Assembly: GCF_051020765.1 (NCBI RefSeq)
Contig: NC_134941.1
Location: 7,130,001 to 7,194,000, forward strand
Direction: 5' to 3'
Source of the DNA: Lasioglossum baleicum
Lineage: Eukaryota; Arthropoda; Insecta; Hymenoptera; Halictidae
Length of the DNA stretch: 64,000 bases
Shown here: piece by piece, positions 10,001 through 25,000 of the stretch
Numbering within the stretch: the stretch's first letter is position 1
How the letters are laid out: every line of letters starts with the position of its first letter
Made by a program: the position numbers and the translations under genes
The notes under the pieces: generated by a model
The model's input: the letters and a program-made list of their open reading frames with translations, nothing else
Told to the model about the DNA's origin: nothing
Database searches by the model: none

Positions 10001-13000
10001 TACAAAATTCTGCTGACGCGCGCGGTTAATGGATTCAACGTGGAATTCATTTTGCTGCACAGATTCGCCGCTATAATTCAATACCACACCTTCGCTAATT
10101 GGTATAATAGAGAATCAATAGTTTCAACGCTGCACAATAAAATGTAATTTCATAGCGCTTCTTAATTGTATTATACTTGATTAAGCGGACATTAAGCAAT
10201 GTTGGTAACTATTTGATATTTGCGCGTCAGACATACATATGTGTATCGATTGTAAACGAAATTTTGATTGGAAGTAGCAGTATTTCATTTAACAATTGTA
10301 TATAGTGTCGAGAGAATATTTGTGCAAAGTATCACGGTTGATTTATTAATATTTATTGTCACTTTTGTTGCGTCGTGCTTCGTATTCCTGCATCTCCAAT
10401 TAATTATACCGGTCATCTGATTTAGGCCAGCCAAATATTTTCTTCGCTTTTAATTATGCGAATTCTTTCAACACGAAATTCAAATTGTATATCATATTTT
10501 ACGTTACGTTATTATTTCCCTAATTGGCGGGGAAAATTTAGCAGAAAATATCTACACATATGTACTTGTTTACTCTTCCTACTTGCAAAGCATTCACCGA
10601 ACAAAGACAGCCGGGCAGGTCATCAAAACGGTCCAGCGTTTAATTTGATGATTACTGAAATCATAAAGATGCTTCAGCGAGTAATTATCAGTATATCAAA
10701 TTTCGGCAAGCATACCGTTGTAGTTCGAGAAATTATTAACGAATTTGTTATTGATACTCGGTATTTCTATTGTTAAATGAAGCCATACTATCTACTACTT
10801 TATTACGCATTGCAATGTGCATGCAGCAATGCGTTACGTGTACGTTCGAATAACAATTTATCGTACGTTTTTATAAATATTGATGGTAGATGTGAAACTT
10901 AGCTCACGTTCTTGAACATTATGTGTTTCAACGCATAAATATTTTCGAAATACAGTAGAACCTCGATTATCCAAACTGGGGATTTGTATAGTGGACAACT
11001 ATCTGATTACGGTGCTAGATGAAATGATTATTGATCTGTATAATAAATAGAGTTGAATTAATAATGTTTGCAAACATTAGCGGATCAAATAATCGAGATC
11101 ATCCTACTGTGATTGTATGCAATTTAATCTAGTTCCATTTTATCGTCAACAAACAAATCCTTTAAGGATGTAATTTCTCTTTTGTGATTAAAAGCGCGAA
11201 TTTGCATTAACTTCCACGGTCTGCTAATAACATCGAAATAATGGAATCGAGCATGTCCATCTATATGCCTTTTGTTCGTCGGCGTGGTTATGGCTCGGCA
11301 TAATAATGATGTATGTATCGTGCATGGGCCTTGAGTGAGATTTCAACATCTATAACCGAGAAACATTCAGGTATTGTTTATAGTAATTATACCCGTGTTT
11401 ACGTGCACGTAAACGTGTATCCATACGCAGCATCCATCGTAACAACTGGTATAAAAAATGCTTGTTTGACCGCAATCCGTAACGTATACCGTATGCAGTT
11501 GCACGAGCTGCATCCGTCAATTTTGACGTCACGGTGCAACCACGGCGCAACCATGACAAAGGCTGCAAAGTTCGTGTATTTGTCAGCTGAAAGGTCGATA
11601 TCCGTTTAGGGTTATTTGTATCCTTACTTTGTAGTTACCATAAGGGGGTTCGCACCTCCTGGAAAATAAGGGAAATTCGTGAATTTATTTTTTATATAAA
11701 AGTTGCAAAATATACATCTTATTGTATAATGTTTAAGTAGTATTTGCTGAAAAACTGTGTTGAACGTATTAACCAGGACGTGGCAACCATTTTACCAAAG
11801 TTATTTCCGCAAAACGCCATTTGTGATTGAAAAATGCATTTATTTCTTATGTAAAATTATGTTCCTTTTCAAAAAATCAAAATGTACATCTTATCTGATG
11901 AAGAATTGAGGAGAAAATAAAAATGTTCTGATTGTAAGACTTAAACAAAAATACATTTCCTCCTCTTCAATTTTTTTTTAAGTGTTTGCTGTTTGTATAA
12001 AACTCGCAGACTAGATATAATACTTTTGTCGATTAAAATATTTAAGAGGGCAAAGGAATTTCCGAGGCCTGTACGAAATTACTCTTATTAAGAAAACTCT
12101 GATCAAAGAATGTTTAATATTGCGGTGTCTGACTTACCAAAAATCGATTGAAAGTTTTTCGATGTTGGGGGAGGGAATGTGATTACAGTTTGATAAGAAT
12201 TCGGAGCAATATAATTTTCCTGTTAAGTAATCAGGAGATCTTAAAAGTTCAAGCGAATTTCTTAAATCAATAGACGAAAGATCGTAATAAATTCGCAGTC
12301 CAAGTAATTCGAGCTGTTTTAACTCTCCGTTAGTTCAACGTTTGCGAAATCGTATTTTAACGAGTTAGTGCTAAGCTTTTTTCAACACCAAATGGCTAAA
12401 AGATAATCACATTTTCCTGCAGTGTCGCCCCGGCGAGAAACAAAAGCGAATAAATGTGGCCCGATTCCATTGTGCCCGCGTTATCGGCGGACCGTGGATC
12501 TTCACGTAAATTTCCATTTTCATAGATTGTATGGTGGTCGAGCTAAAGAAAAAAGTATCAGCAAATAAGCCTTTAATAAGCAAACAATAAAATTCCTTGT
12601 GGTGAAACTAGGGAAACGCCATTCATTTTAAACGAAGTTTAAACTCCGTAAATGCACAGAGATGTAGTTATTAATAAATGATTCTAACTGTTGATATTTA
12701 TAAAAATACAAACACAAGCTTATCAAATCTATAATGAATTTGTCATAAAAGTAGTTTAATTTAAATAATTTTGATTTTACTGTCGTTATGGAATCGTTTA
12801 CAAAATTGACTTTCTAGTTGCTTTCATCGAAATTAGATAATTTTAATGGGAAAATATATTGAGGAATGTTTGATGGTTAATAAAGTAATAGCATACTTCA
12901 TTACATATTTCATTTTGGTATCTTCCTCGGCGTTTGAAGCCGAAGACTCGCAGAAATCTAATCGATAACAAATCAGCATCGACGTAGTTGAACTATTTCG

Positions 13001-16000
13001 TCCGATATACGTGCACATACATATACATGTGTCTACATGTACTGCAAGAAAATCGATGTAGTCCAATCGAAACCAATCCAATCAGCCGTGATTAACTGAA
13101 AATATGCGCCCTTACTAAACGATAACTGACGATCCAGTGCACTTTTTGCAACACATTACACTCCGCAGGCTTTCATGCATTTCTAGTGCATCAAAATCTT
13201 CGTTTAATATACCATAATGCATTACCACATTTACCACACACACTCACAAATATTTAATAGTCTTCAGACATTTTTCAATAGTAAATAATTAGACAGCGGA
13301 TTTTATGCATTTATGAGAAAAATGAGTAAGTGTAATTTGAAGCAATAAAAACATTAGAAGAATTTAAACATATTGTTATATTATTTCCAATCTCTTAAAC
13401 ATGTTAAGAAAGAAAATAATTTTCTATTTCATTCCAGTATGTTGCAATTCAGGCAGGAAATCTTTATTTTGCATAATGATCCGCTGTCTAGTAATAATAA
13501 TGTAAATTGTTAACGAAAGGTCGCTACCGTAATGTAATAATTTCTTTTAGAATTATTGTTTAAAAGAATATTTGTAAGCTTGCTTCTATAATATGTGTAT
13601 AATACATTTGTTATTTCCTTGCATTTGTCTATAAAAATGTAGTTTTGCACAAATCATCATAGTTACGAAAAAGCCATATACAATCGCTGGAGAATGTAGC
13701 AGTAAGTAATTACTGTGCCGTACATGTAGGATGTGAATTTATACGTATAATCCTTATCGCAGCTTTTAAGTCACGGCTGAATAATATTAATAGCTGTAAA
13801 TAAATCTGTTTGACGTAACAGTGAATATTTTATGGAGAATGTGACGTTTTGTTAAGAGGAAAAAGTGAATATACGAATTGGTGCAATCTGGTCGAATGAG
13901 ATATTATTTTAGTTGTTCGATGGAAGTTATGATTGCCTTGAAGTTTTGTATAATGTCCTGCGGATTCACAGTGTTTTTCGTGAATTCGAATGCTCGAGAT
14001 ACAATGAAAGTTGTCGATGAAATTGTGTATAAACTCTCTACTTTATTCTTCGGCTAATCAAACTTCTCTAATTGGTGTTCTCATAAATTGGTCCGTAAAA
14101 ATGTAACTTTGTATTAATATTCAGTTTGTTAATAAAAATTTTGGTTGATGATCCTTTATTTGCACAGTACGGTAAAATGGAGAATTCAAGATTTAGAATG
14201 TGCACGTAAACGAGAGGATTACACATGAAATATCTCTTCCGAGTATTAACATTATTATTGCAGCAATATATTTCGATATATGTTTATTTGTCTTGCGATA
14301 AATAACAGAATTTAGCAGGTTTTATTTGGAATAACAAAAGCGGCAATCGTCAGGAACGGAAACATGCAAAATATAGTTTCGGAATAATCTCTGTCAAATA
14401 AAATGTTTCGTCTCGATTATTTGTTGTATAATTTAATGAGAAGACGAAAATGGGAAAGAGTAAAATTTGGAACACACAAGCCATTTAAAAATAATTTAAA
14501 ATAATGCTTACGCAGGATCATTCATTAAGGATGTGTTTTAAATTATAACAAAACGCTGTTTGTATACGATTGACAATTTTTATACAATTTTACTAACCAT
14601 GTGGCGAAGAGTGATGACTCTAATTTTCACAAATAAAAAATAGCGTCAAGACCCTTTATAAACAAAATGAGTTACTGCCATTTCAATAAAAGTGCTAAAC
14701 TGTGTTGCCATACTGCTAACTTGTTTTTTGTGTGATTGTGCATTTATGTTAATTAAGCATAAGTGTGTATATTATCTACAGTACATACATTACATAAGTG
14801 CTCCATTCGTAACATGTGTATACCTCACGGATCTACGTATACTACATGTTCATATACAGGGTGTATCAGCTGAAGGAGGCCACCTAAATATCTCCTTTAT
14901 TTTTAATGGCTACAAAAAAATATTTATGGCATAATTTAAATGGTATCGAAGGAGGAATATCATAGAAGAACAATTTCTTTTATCCGGTTATTTTTTCATA
15001 GTTTTTTTAAGGTCATCGTTATTTTTTTATCGGGAAACTTGAATGAAAACGGGAATAAAAAATAACCGGACAAAAAAATTGTTCTTCTATGATATTCTTC
15101 CTTCGATACCATTTAAATTATGCCATAAATATTTTTTTGTGCCTTCTTCAGCTGAGACACCCTGTATATTCTATAAAACTTATTTTATTTTGGGAATATA
15201 ATTAAAAAGTGATTCACTAACGAAAGGAAGCCTGGCCATTTTTTGTAAATTTATTTTGTTTTTTTTCTTTCTGCACGTAGACCGTATGTTAAGCCCTCGC
15301 ATTATTCGGAGGACTCTTTGTTCCTCGAACGTTAATAAACTAGAGCGCTGAATATTCAACATTTTCTTCGGCTGCCTAGCACCACGTGCTTTTCATCACT
15401 TTTTATCTCTCGCGCAACGAAAACAGAAGGTATCGGCGGGTGTAATAAAACATATAAGCATAACTTCATGGTTGAATTAATTCCTGAAAATATAGGAACC
15501 GGGTCAGACGTAATTAAATTTTCTCATAAATCACAAAACGCGAAAACGAAATAATAACCTGTGTATCGGTGTTGAGTTGGAAATAATCCGCATTGCAGAT
15601 GGCGAAAATTCAATGAATAATTATTAACATGGTATCGATATATTTTTCAATGTGACGATAATATTGTTAATCCCGATGATAATGCGGAAGCATAGGTGTA
15701 AGTGAATGATATTCTCTGACGAAGGCAGGATTAAAAAAGAAAAATTTCAGACTAGATCGAGTTTCGAAAATTTAATTAGATTTTTAATTAGACTGCGCAG
15801 AAGAAGCAGGGAATTTCTATCACGGAGATTGTTTCTGTTGATCGAACAGTAATCGCTGTCACCAGAGTCTCTCTTGAGCGGACGTGGTGGATTTATTAAT
15901 CTTATTCTGAATCTAATAAGGTAGGAATAATGAACATTCGCAGTTTTCGTTAGCGTTCGCACGGTGATTAAAACGGTTCGGGAAGTTTTGTCTGAAGCGT

Positions 16001-19000
16001 CCTGAAAGTTTAATTATTACATCTTGCGTCGTCGGTTGGCTCTCGGGGCTCTCTAGTTTCCAGGAAGTTTTCCGGTCTATTTCTGTAGATCTTTGTTTCT
16101 TTTTCAAACAACTTCACCGAAAAGAAAATGCCGCGAGATTAAGTTGCGAAATTGTGTCACAACGTGTAGATATTTTCGTCCCACAGGAAAAAATCCACCG
16201 ATTTTATGCCCTCGAAGTGATGCAACCATTATTAATAAGATCAATCCTTGTCAGATGTCTTCTTACTCTTTTGTACCGTGAGAGCAACGTAATACTTGAT
16301 CAGTACAGTCATGCAGTTTTAAAACTTGCGTAACGATGACATCATAAAGTGCGTGGACGAAAATAATGTTTCGGACCCGGACCGTCATTTCGTTTTTCTC
16401 GAAACGATGACGATGATGCGCGTGTTAAATTGGTTACTGATTTGGCAGAGGTTGGCAGCAAATTGACTCAGTTTTCTGTTTTATTTATTTTTGCCACGAA
16501 TGCGTAAAATCTAGGTAAAGCTGTTAGAAAAACTGTGAAAACAAATTTTGAAAGTATTGAAAGAAGTAGTACATTATTGAATTTCTATTTTTCACAATTG
16601 ACCTAGCAATTTTTATTTCGTGCAACGATTAAATTGTTGAAAGAAATTTTTATGGAAACTAGAGCAACGAAAGATTACTTGATTTTGTTAATTATTCGAG
16701 CCGTAAGCTACATCACATGCTTGTTATGAAGCTGTACTTCTAAAGTGAAAACTGTTTTTATTGAAGATAAAATAACTGAATGGATTATTTAAAAAATAAA
16801 CAAGTGCGGGGATATTTATATTACTATGACTATGTTACAGAAAAAACGATGGAGAATCTATGTATACATGACGAACTTTATAGTAGAAACATTTCAATAT
16901 TTGTTCACTAAATTGTAGACACATATCGACTATGAAAATTCATCACCGTACCATGAAATATATTTTTACCTGTATGTTTGTGTTTATACCTGTATTATTG
17001 GCAACGCAAGCGTAAAAACGAAGCTTTTTAATATGTAAATATTCAAGCATAATAATGAAATACATATATTCGCTGGTATTTCTGAGCTGAGGAATAAATT
17101 GATTACATTATTCGCCCGAATTGTTATGGCAAATTACCGATTCATTTTATTGTTCCACAATAAAATTTCTGTTGTATCAACCAACACTTGTACGGTTCCA
17201 TGTGTGGTGTGTGGGTGAACTGCGCAATTGAATAACATACCGCAGTGTTCGATTTCATAAAGCATGTATTTGTAAAGCTAGTAATTTCAGAGGAAACCTT
17301 GTATCGGTTTATTGATGAATTTTCTTACAGTTAGCGTAAATAATTGATACAAATTGCAAATATCTCGAATAAATTTCGTACCAAAAGAATCCAAATGTTC
17401 GTACAGTATTCGAGAACATTCAGGTTTGTAAAAAGTATCAGTGGAGTAGTATTGAAGGGTGTACTGCAAATAAAAGTCAGTTTCTAAAAGTGCCATTATA
17501 TTATTTGCAGATTGTATCATGGTTAGAGTAGTATTAAATATATACAATGAAGAAGAAACAAATAATTATAAGTTTCCTCGATCAAAAGCATTCCAGAAAA
17601 ATCGTCAGTAGAGTTCATGTACAATTTAGCAGACGACTCCTCTCCCTAATCCTGGGTCCTCCCCAACAAACTCCTGTGGAGTGTAGATTAAGACTTGTGT
17701 CCCCAGTCTACCTTTCTCTCCTACGACGCTATTCGTCGCGTATGTGTCACAATGTCACGTGACTAATCCGGTACTGGCAGAGAGAGGGTAACTTTTTCCC
17801 CTCGATTCGGTAGTGGGGGAACCGGTACAGTGGTAGTGGGAGTCGTCAAGCGCCAGCGGGGAAGAAGTTGCCTCTGATGTACAGTATAATGAATCAGACA
17901 TTTTCAGACATGTAAAAGTTTATACTGTATTGTAATGCGTGAGCAGGAAAAATATAACTAACGGTAACTACGGGGCGCACCACAATGGTCCAATTCAGCC
18001 CGCCAAGTTTATTTTGGATCTACATGGAAGTGTGCGGTCTGCAAGTGTCATGATGAAAGATAACACCGTTGCCAGGCGCCAGAGCTAAACGTTTTTCTCG
18101 AATTTCTTCGCTTAGTTTCTCCAGCTGATAGTACTTCAGCGAATTAATTATCTCGCCACCGCGACACCAGCTACAGTAGAAGATCCTCGCACCATTCCAC
18201 CGCACAGACAGCATCACCTTCTGAGAGTGCAATCCAATCTTTAATACAGTCTGCTCACCTATACATGCGATAGTCCCCACGTTCTTTTATCGCAGCCACT
18301 TCCCGTCTTTTATCAGAATTATTATCTCTACAAATTCATTTGTAGCTCCTTCATTTTCTGAGACGACCAGCATTTTTTATGCTGCATCTTACAGGCAATT
18401 GAAGAATCTAGTAAAGAATTTTAATTTAAAATAAAGTTATATCATTTGTAAGTGGTGCGACTTTTAACTCTCTTTGTGAATTTTTTAAAACGAGATTTAA
18501 AAACGAGATTTGAAACGAGATTTAAAACGAATAAATATATCAATTTCATACTTCGCGGATTGTTTGATCACTGATTGAGGAACTTGTAAATATTCTTTTA
18601 TGTGTTATAAACGATTCTACAAGAAGTTATAATTGTTTCACTGTAGTGCACTTTGGAAGACCGACTTTTAAAAACATACAAAAATGGGAACACAAGCGAG
18701 ATACATATTTACAAAACTCGTAGACTTCGTTCTAAGCATCGTGTTCGACTTCAAACTAGAAAATACAAAAACGGGAGCGACAGAAACGTACAAGTTTAAC
18801 AAGATTCCTCAACTTGTTTCCAGCTCAGAAAAAAAATCAAATTCGACATGTATCGACTTGTTAGTGGCAGTTCAAACGATAAAGAGGTATCTACCGACGA
18901 AGTCTGCCAAGTAGGAAATAAATTGGATGATTCGTTTATGAGATATGTCTGCGAACTTGGGAAATGTCGTTCGGTGATAAGCGCGTTTGAAGTTTCACGA

Positions 19001-22000
19001 ACTGTTATAAAGCTTGTGACATTTTTAAGACAGGAAATTGTAGTAGAAATTCCAAAATGCAGTTCGATTTTTCAATTAAAATCATTCTTCTCATTCCACG
19101 TTCGGTATGTGTGGCACCCGGATACACAAGTTCGGTCTAGGTCAAAGATTCTCGCATTAGCAATTGATCTGGTTCAACTTCTCAGCAACCGCTTCTGTGG
19201 AAACTCGCGGATTTGCATCCACTACATTGTGCACAATATCGTCATCAGTGGCAGAAGGCCACCCAAAGCGAGGTTTATCGTCGAGGTCAAAATTGCCACG
19301 TTTAAATTTGGCAGACTGTCTTTCGCGGCTCGGAATCTGCATAGCTGCCTCTCCAAACACATTGCAAATGTGTTTTATAGTTTCTGCGATACCTGCACTT
19401 TCGCAGTACACCTACACTATAGTTTTACTTTGAATTACTTTTCCATTTTATTTCCAACAAAGTTCAAATGTTCTATTTAGAATGTACTTCAAAAGATAGT
19501 TCCTTGATCAGTACTAATTTTAAACGTTTCTTTTCTTTTACATATTTTTACATATTTAAACTGGTAATTTAAAACGTTGGAAGGTTCAAGTTTCTCAATT
19601 TATTTCGTATACATGGAATTTAAAAAATATAACAAGATAAAATATGAAAATAACTCAAATATTTCTTTCATTTAGCATTTTTCTGTAGGGATGTGATTTG
19701 AAAAGACATAATTGTCTTTGTTCAATTTGTATGCTGTCGAGTAGCATAACAGAATACTTTTGTGGACGGACATACCAAACATTAGCCTCATTCAGGAAGA
19801 TTAGTATCATTACAATTTGGACTTGAGACAATTCCAACAGTATTTAAATAGCATTTAGAAACGATTTTTCAAATCGGTCGAATATAAAAGAAAGTTCACA
19901 TTTAGAACCTGGTTTTGGTGTCCACCATCATCGATTTCCAATTTTATTCGAACACGAAATTATTCATTGAGATCTGTCAACTTCTGTTCAAAACAACAAC
20001 TCATTCCGCAGCGAAGACGTGATCATTTCAACAAGATTGCACACATACTGCTGCCGCATAACAATGCCCATCACGCCATTTATCGAGAATCTGTCAGAAC
20101 TTTTGCACTCACACGTCATACACGTATATTTGCCACTTGTTCTCAATCACCGATATACGATCACTGTTTGCGACAACGACACTTCTGACAGAGGAAATAA
20201 ATAGTTGTTCGGCTATTTTCATACATATTTATTTAGGAATACCTCATTGATACCAAGTATCAAGATAGAACAAGCCGGGACAGATTAGTTTTTTGATGCG
20301 GAAACGTTAATTTTATCGTGGCTCAGACATAACCCAGATCCTCCTCTTATCTAACTTTTAGACAGTCTGCCATTCAACGCGGAAAAAAGTGTGCTTGGCA
20401 AAAAGCTCAGAGATACTGTTCTTCTAATATAAATTTAACATTCTTGACTTCCCATAGTTATGTGCAAGGAACACTAATTAAATAACGGATGCATTGGACT
20501 GCTGCGTAAGTCCCTATCGCTCATATTTTATACGGAATTTTATCTTCTCTCATTATTACTCTTTTATTTCAATTTTTCAAGTTAGTGTAAAGTTTCTTTT
20601 GCTTCGAGTTAAAAACTGTGCAGGGTCAAATTGGTAAAAACGAACACCAGTTCTTTTGTGTGAGAAGGACCTTTGTGTTGCTAGCCAAAAAGTTTCTTTT
20701 TCAACCATAGTATTGTAAAAGGTTCCTTTTTAATTCGTCATATTCGACACGCATTTGGAAAAGTGATATAAAATGCATAAAGAAAATTTCTTTTCAAGAT
20801 AAAATTGCGTTTGAAACGCAGACGATTTAAGCAACAACTCGATAGGTGATACATTATTAATTTCGAACATTTTAAACATTGAATGCATTGAAATTGCACG
20901 TAGGCAATAAATAATGCAGGAGCAATACAAAAGGTAAGCAATAATAATAATTCAATGGTGTATAGAACATATTGACGTGCAGGATGTATTTTATAATATA
21001 TTTATTGTATATAAAGATTGATTTTCATTATTATTTTATCTAAATATTTTCTACGTAATTGCTATCTTAATTTTATTCAGTACTAATTAAAATTTTGTAT
21101 GAAGATCCGCAGTCTACTAAGGATAAATTCATGCTATCTTCCTTCTTTTGTATTATTGCCAAGCATTATTAAAGACGGCCATTTTCTTTATTGAAAACCA
21201 CCCATCTCGAGCTTCTGTCAATACATAGCTTTTTATTGCATCGTTATCCTTTCCGTTTCCAAGAAGTCTGTTATTTCTGTTTGTTTGCTTGTCATCAGTA
21301 AGTAGGTATGTACATTGTTTTTGTTGAATGAAAATGTCATGTTATACTCGACGGTTTTCCTCGACAATAATTCACCACGTTACAGCGCTCTCTTATTTCG
21401 AAGAAAATAAGAAATACCTGTGTCGTCAAGTTTCGATATTGTTCTTCATCTTCAATATTTGCCATTTTAATCGTACGAGAAACGAACTTATATGGAATTA
21501 AGACAACATTGTCTGCAATGAAGCCATCTTAATCGAATTAAGCATTATTTTTCAGCTGTGGAGGTAAACGGACTCCCTAATTGTCTTAGCAAGCAATCAA
21601 GCTCATAATTAGACTACGTATTTTAAAATAAATATATCTGCAATTCGCAGTCTACATATAAGCTATTTATTGAGAGACCAAGGTCTTCGCTTACGTCCTC
21701 AGATCTTAGGGTGCGATCCATCACACCACGAAGAGTACTTGTTGGTACTCGAAGCTATCAACTTCCGTAAAACCAGGGGAAGGGATATGCTTCACTTGAA
21801 AAATGCACAAGGAATTTTTCTTTTGGACATTTATTGGCTAAATGTATCACCCAAACTCATTAGCCAGGCTTGTCCATTTAGATTGCCTTCTGCTAACAAA
21901 TGTCTGCTCGTGTTGCAAATGGTATTCAATGAATGGAATGTTAAAAAGACAGATTCATTTTTGTCGATCTCATCCCCAGGACTATTTTCATCCTTTCTCA

Positions 22001-25000
22001 CAACTGACGTAGATCATTTTTATTTTGCATTACATCCTATTTATAATGGGTTGATCGTGGAAATACTAAATTTCGAAGACATTAGAAGAAATCAATATTG
22101 TTATATTCTTCGCGATTTATCAAAATTGCTAAAAGTGGACATTTGAATTCAACCCCTGTTTCTTACAATAAAATCCACAATCTACTCATGCCGGCAATTA
22201 TAGTCCCTGTATAGCGGTTAAATTCTCCTGATATTAAAACATTGTTATGTGTGTTTCCAGTGCCACGATTGGATTTGGATAGTCTCGAAAGCGGATACCA
22301 CGGCCTGGTGAAGGAAAATGAAACTCTGGTCGAGGTCACGCCACAGATACGAGCTTTGGGCGCGAAAGTCTGCTCCTTCCGTATCGCCAACAAACATCAC
22401 GGCGAAGCACCCTTCGACATTGTTTTAAAAGAGAAAGGAGTTGCGGAGCTGAGAGCACTGCGAGTTCTGAACTGCGAGAAACGGCGTAACTACAAGTTTG
22501 ACATCGAAGCAGTTGGATGCAATGGCGCACTATCGGAAAAGTATGACTCGCATGAAATCAATTTTCGAACTTCCGCGAACGGTTTTTTCACCCTCCACTA
22601 ACGTTTCCCCGATTTACCGGCATAGTTGCCGTCGACGTTTTCGTCACATCAACCCCCGACAAAACGCGTTATTCTCGAAGAATTCCAGAGGATGGCTTAC
22701 AACCCAAATTGTCATTGCTGCTACACAATTTTTATAGAAATTCTCAGCAGTATACTATGACATACTCATAGTATATAAATAATCAATTATCTATTGATTA
22801 ATTAATTGATTATTTTGCATACCGTTCACGGCATATACGTGAAGATAATGTTCTCATGACGTATTCCCGGCCCAGCTAATTTCCCGTGTCCTGGTTTCAA
22901 TTTTCGACTGGAGCACTTGAATTCCTATCATCTCACCTGCCTCTATTGACTATGTGACTATAGTATGTTATTACGTATTGTTGGTTTAACGACATCGTGG
23001 CGTCTGAATGCACACAGAATTCTTACCGTTGAAGGGGGTATCCTTCAAGAAGATAAGAAGCGCGCATTTTGCTCACACAATAGGAGGTTCTGGTAACATA
23101 TGGCTGACGAAGGCTCTGCTCTATTAATGCCTGCATCAAGTATCGACTTTGCCGCACACATACTAACGAGATCACCGAGGTTCCCGGAAGCCGGCGTCGA
23201 ATTTTTAATTTATAACTTTAATTTTCAACGAGCTCCTCCTGCCTTCCGCTTTCACGAATTCGAGGCACGCTGATAAAGGAACGTTTTTGAAGACCCCTTT
23301 CAAAAGCTGCTTAAGTGGAACAGTCGTTCCCCAATGTTCGTCCCACTTTCCGGTTATTTGCTCCAGAGGTTATCCTTTCTATGTGTATGTTATTTCGTTT
23401 ATTCAACACGGCCAACCCAAGGAATCGTTTCAAACCTGCGGACTATTTTTCATTTCGGAACGTTTTGATTAACGAAACGCAAGAGTACTTCAAATATTGA
23501 GTTATTAACGCGTTTCATCGTCTTTCCGATTTAACGATGCGGCACAAATGTGGCATTGCTGCGTTCTATTCGTGTTTCTGGTTATAGCAGACACAATGAG
23601 CCAGATTTTCCATTTGTTTTAGCGAGAAAATCCTCTCGAATGCTGAATTGTTTCTCATTAGTCCGTATATCTTGAAAACTAAGAACATTCACGTAAATAT
23701 TTGTTTTATAAAGTATCAGTTTGAAACAATAGCTTTTATAATGCAGATAACGTAAACAATCCTGCGGTGAAAAGAGTACTAATTAAAACATGCACACGTT
23801 GCATGCGTAACTATGCCGTTTATGTAATCACGGTGAAAGTATTTCGCATACTTTCTTCTCGCGTTATTTAACAAGAACAGTCTTTTAAATTTAAACACGA
23901 CGGGTATTTGTTTCAATGATCAAAAAATTCTTGCTCGATAGTCCATTTATATAATAACTTGCGACTTCGTATATTAGATCCTGCAACAAATTTCTTTTCA
24001 TCGAACTTTCCTGTACACCTCGGTACGCCGCTCATGAATATTTCTTTGCAAAGGTTTTCCTCTCTCGGGGAAAAGTTTTCGAAAAGCGTAAGACTCAAAG
24101 ATAAATAAATCTCCTTACATTTTTCTCCAGATAATTTGAGTGTCGCTTTGTATAATTATTCGGTATTATCCTGGGGAAACTTTTGCCAATAATTCCATTT
24201 ACGTAATCAGATTTCCCTGGAATACATTTTTTTACCGTACTTACTTCGCCTAAGTATAATACTCGGAGCCCGTTAGGATAAAACCTATTTTTCCTCATAG
24301 AATTCTTACGTATATTGGACGTGCCTGTATAGTCGGAAAGTTCAGAATTGCATGACAAACTTCCGTAATTAATTAGAAGAGGCAACACAGACATGTCGCA
24401 TCAAGTGAGATAATAACATTAATCCTTATCATTATAATCCTTAAATAGCGAATGTGAATCTCCGTGAATCTGTCGGAACAAAGACTACGTTTATTGCGTT
24501 TTTTATTTTGGTATTTTTACGAAATTAACTCGGGGGGGTTGAAGAAAAATTTTAAAATATTCTCTCGAGAAGAAATTAATTTTATATTTTCTTTTATACG
24601 GATTATGTTTGCATTCAATTGAAGATGAACGCTTTTTCGTTAAAACTTTGGTTTTGTTACTTAGAGAGAAATACTGAAAAGGTGCATTCTAATAAACGTG
24701 TTCCACTAAATTGTTCGAAAAATGAAGTACAGTAGAACTCCATCTATTTGTACTCCATTTATCGAAACAAGGCCATGCTCGGTTCTAGATATACAAACTC
24801 ATCGTAACTAACAAGTACGTATAGTTAGAGAGGGTAATTGGTGAGCTGAAACTATATGAACTAAATACACGGCTATCGAGACCATCATGCCCTTCATGTT
24901 TGAATAAACGAAGTTCTATCGTTTGCAATTTCTCGGTGATTTTAAATTCTTTCATTTCTCGTTTACTCTTTGAAATTTCTCGATAATTTTAAATTCTTTG

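Noticed and set aside
18848..19480. 210-codon plus-strand ORF
   Set aside because: Its 3' half is the exact antisense of the mariner N-terminal block at 19157-19411; the rest has no family resemblance.
19967..20188. Possible third mariner/Tc1 fragment on the plus strand (HNNAHHA motif)
   Set aside because: Only a handful of residues resemble the catalytic motif; the flanking residues do not follow the family.
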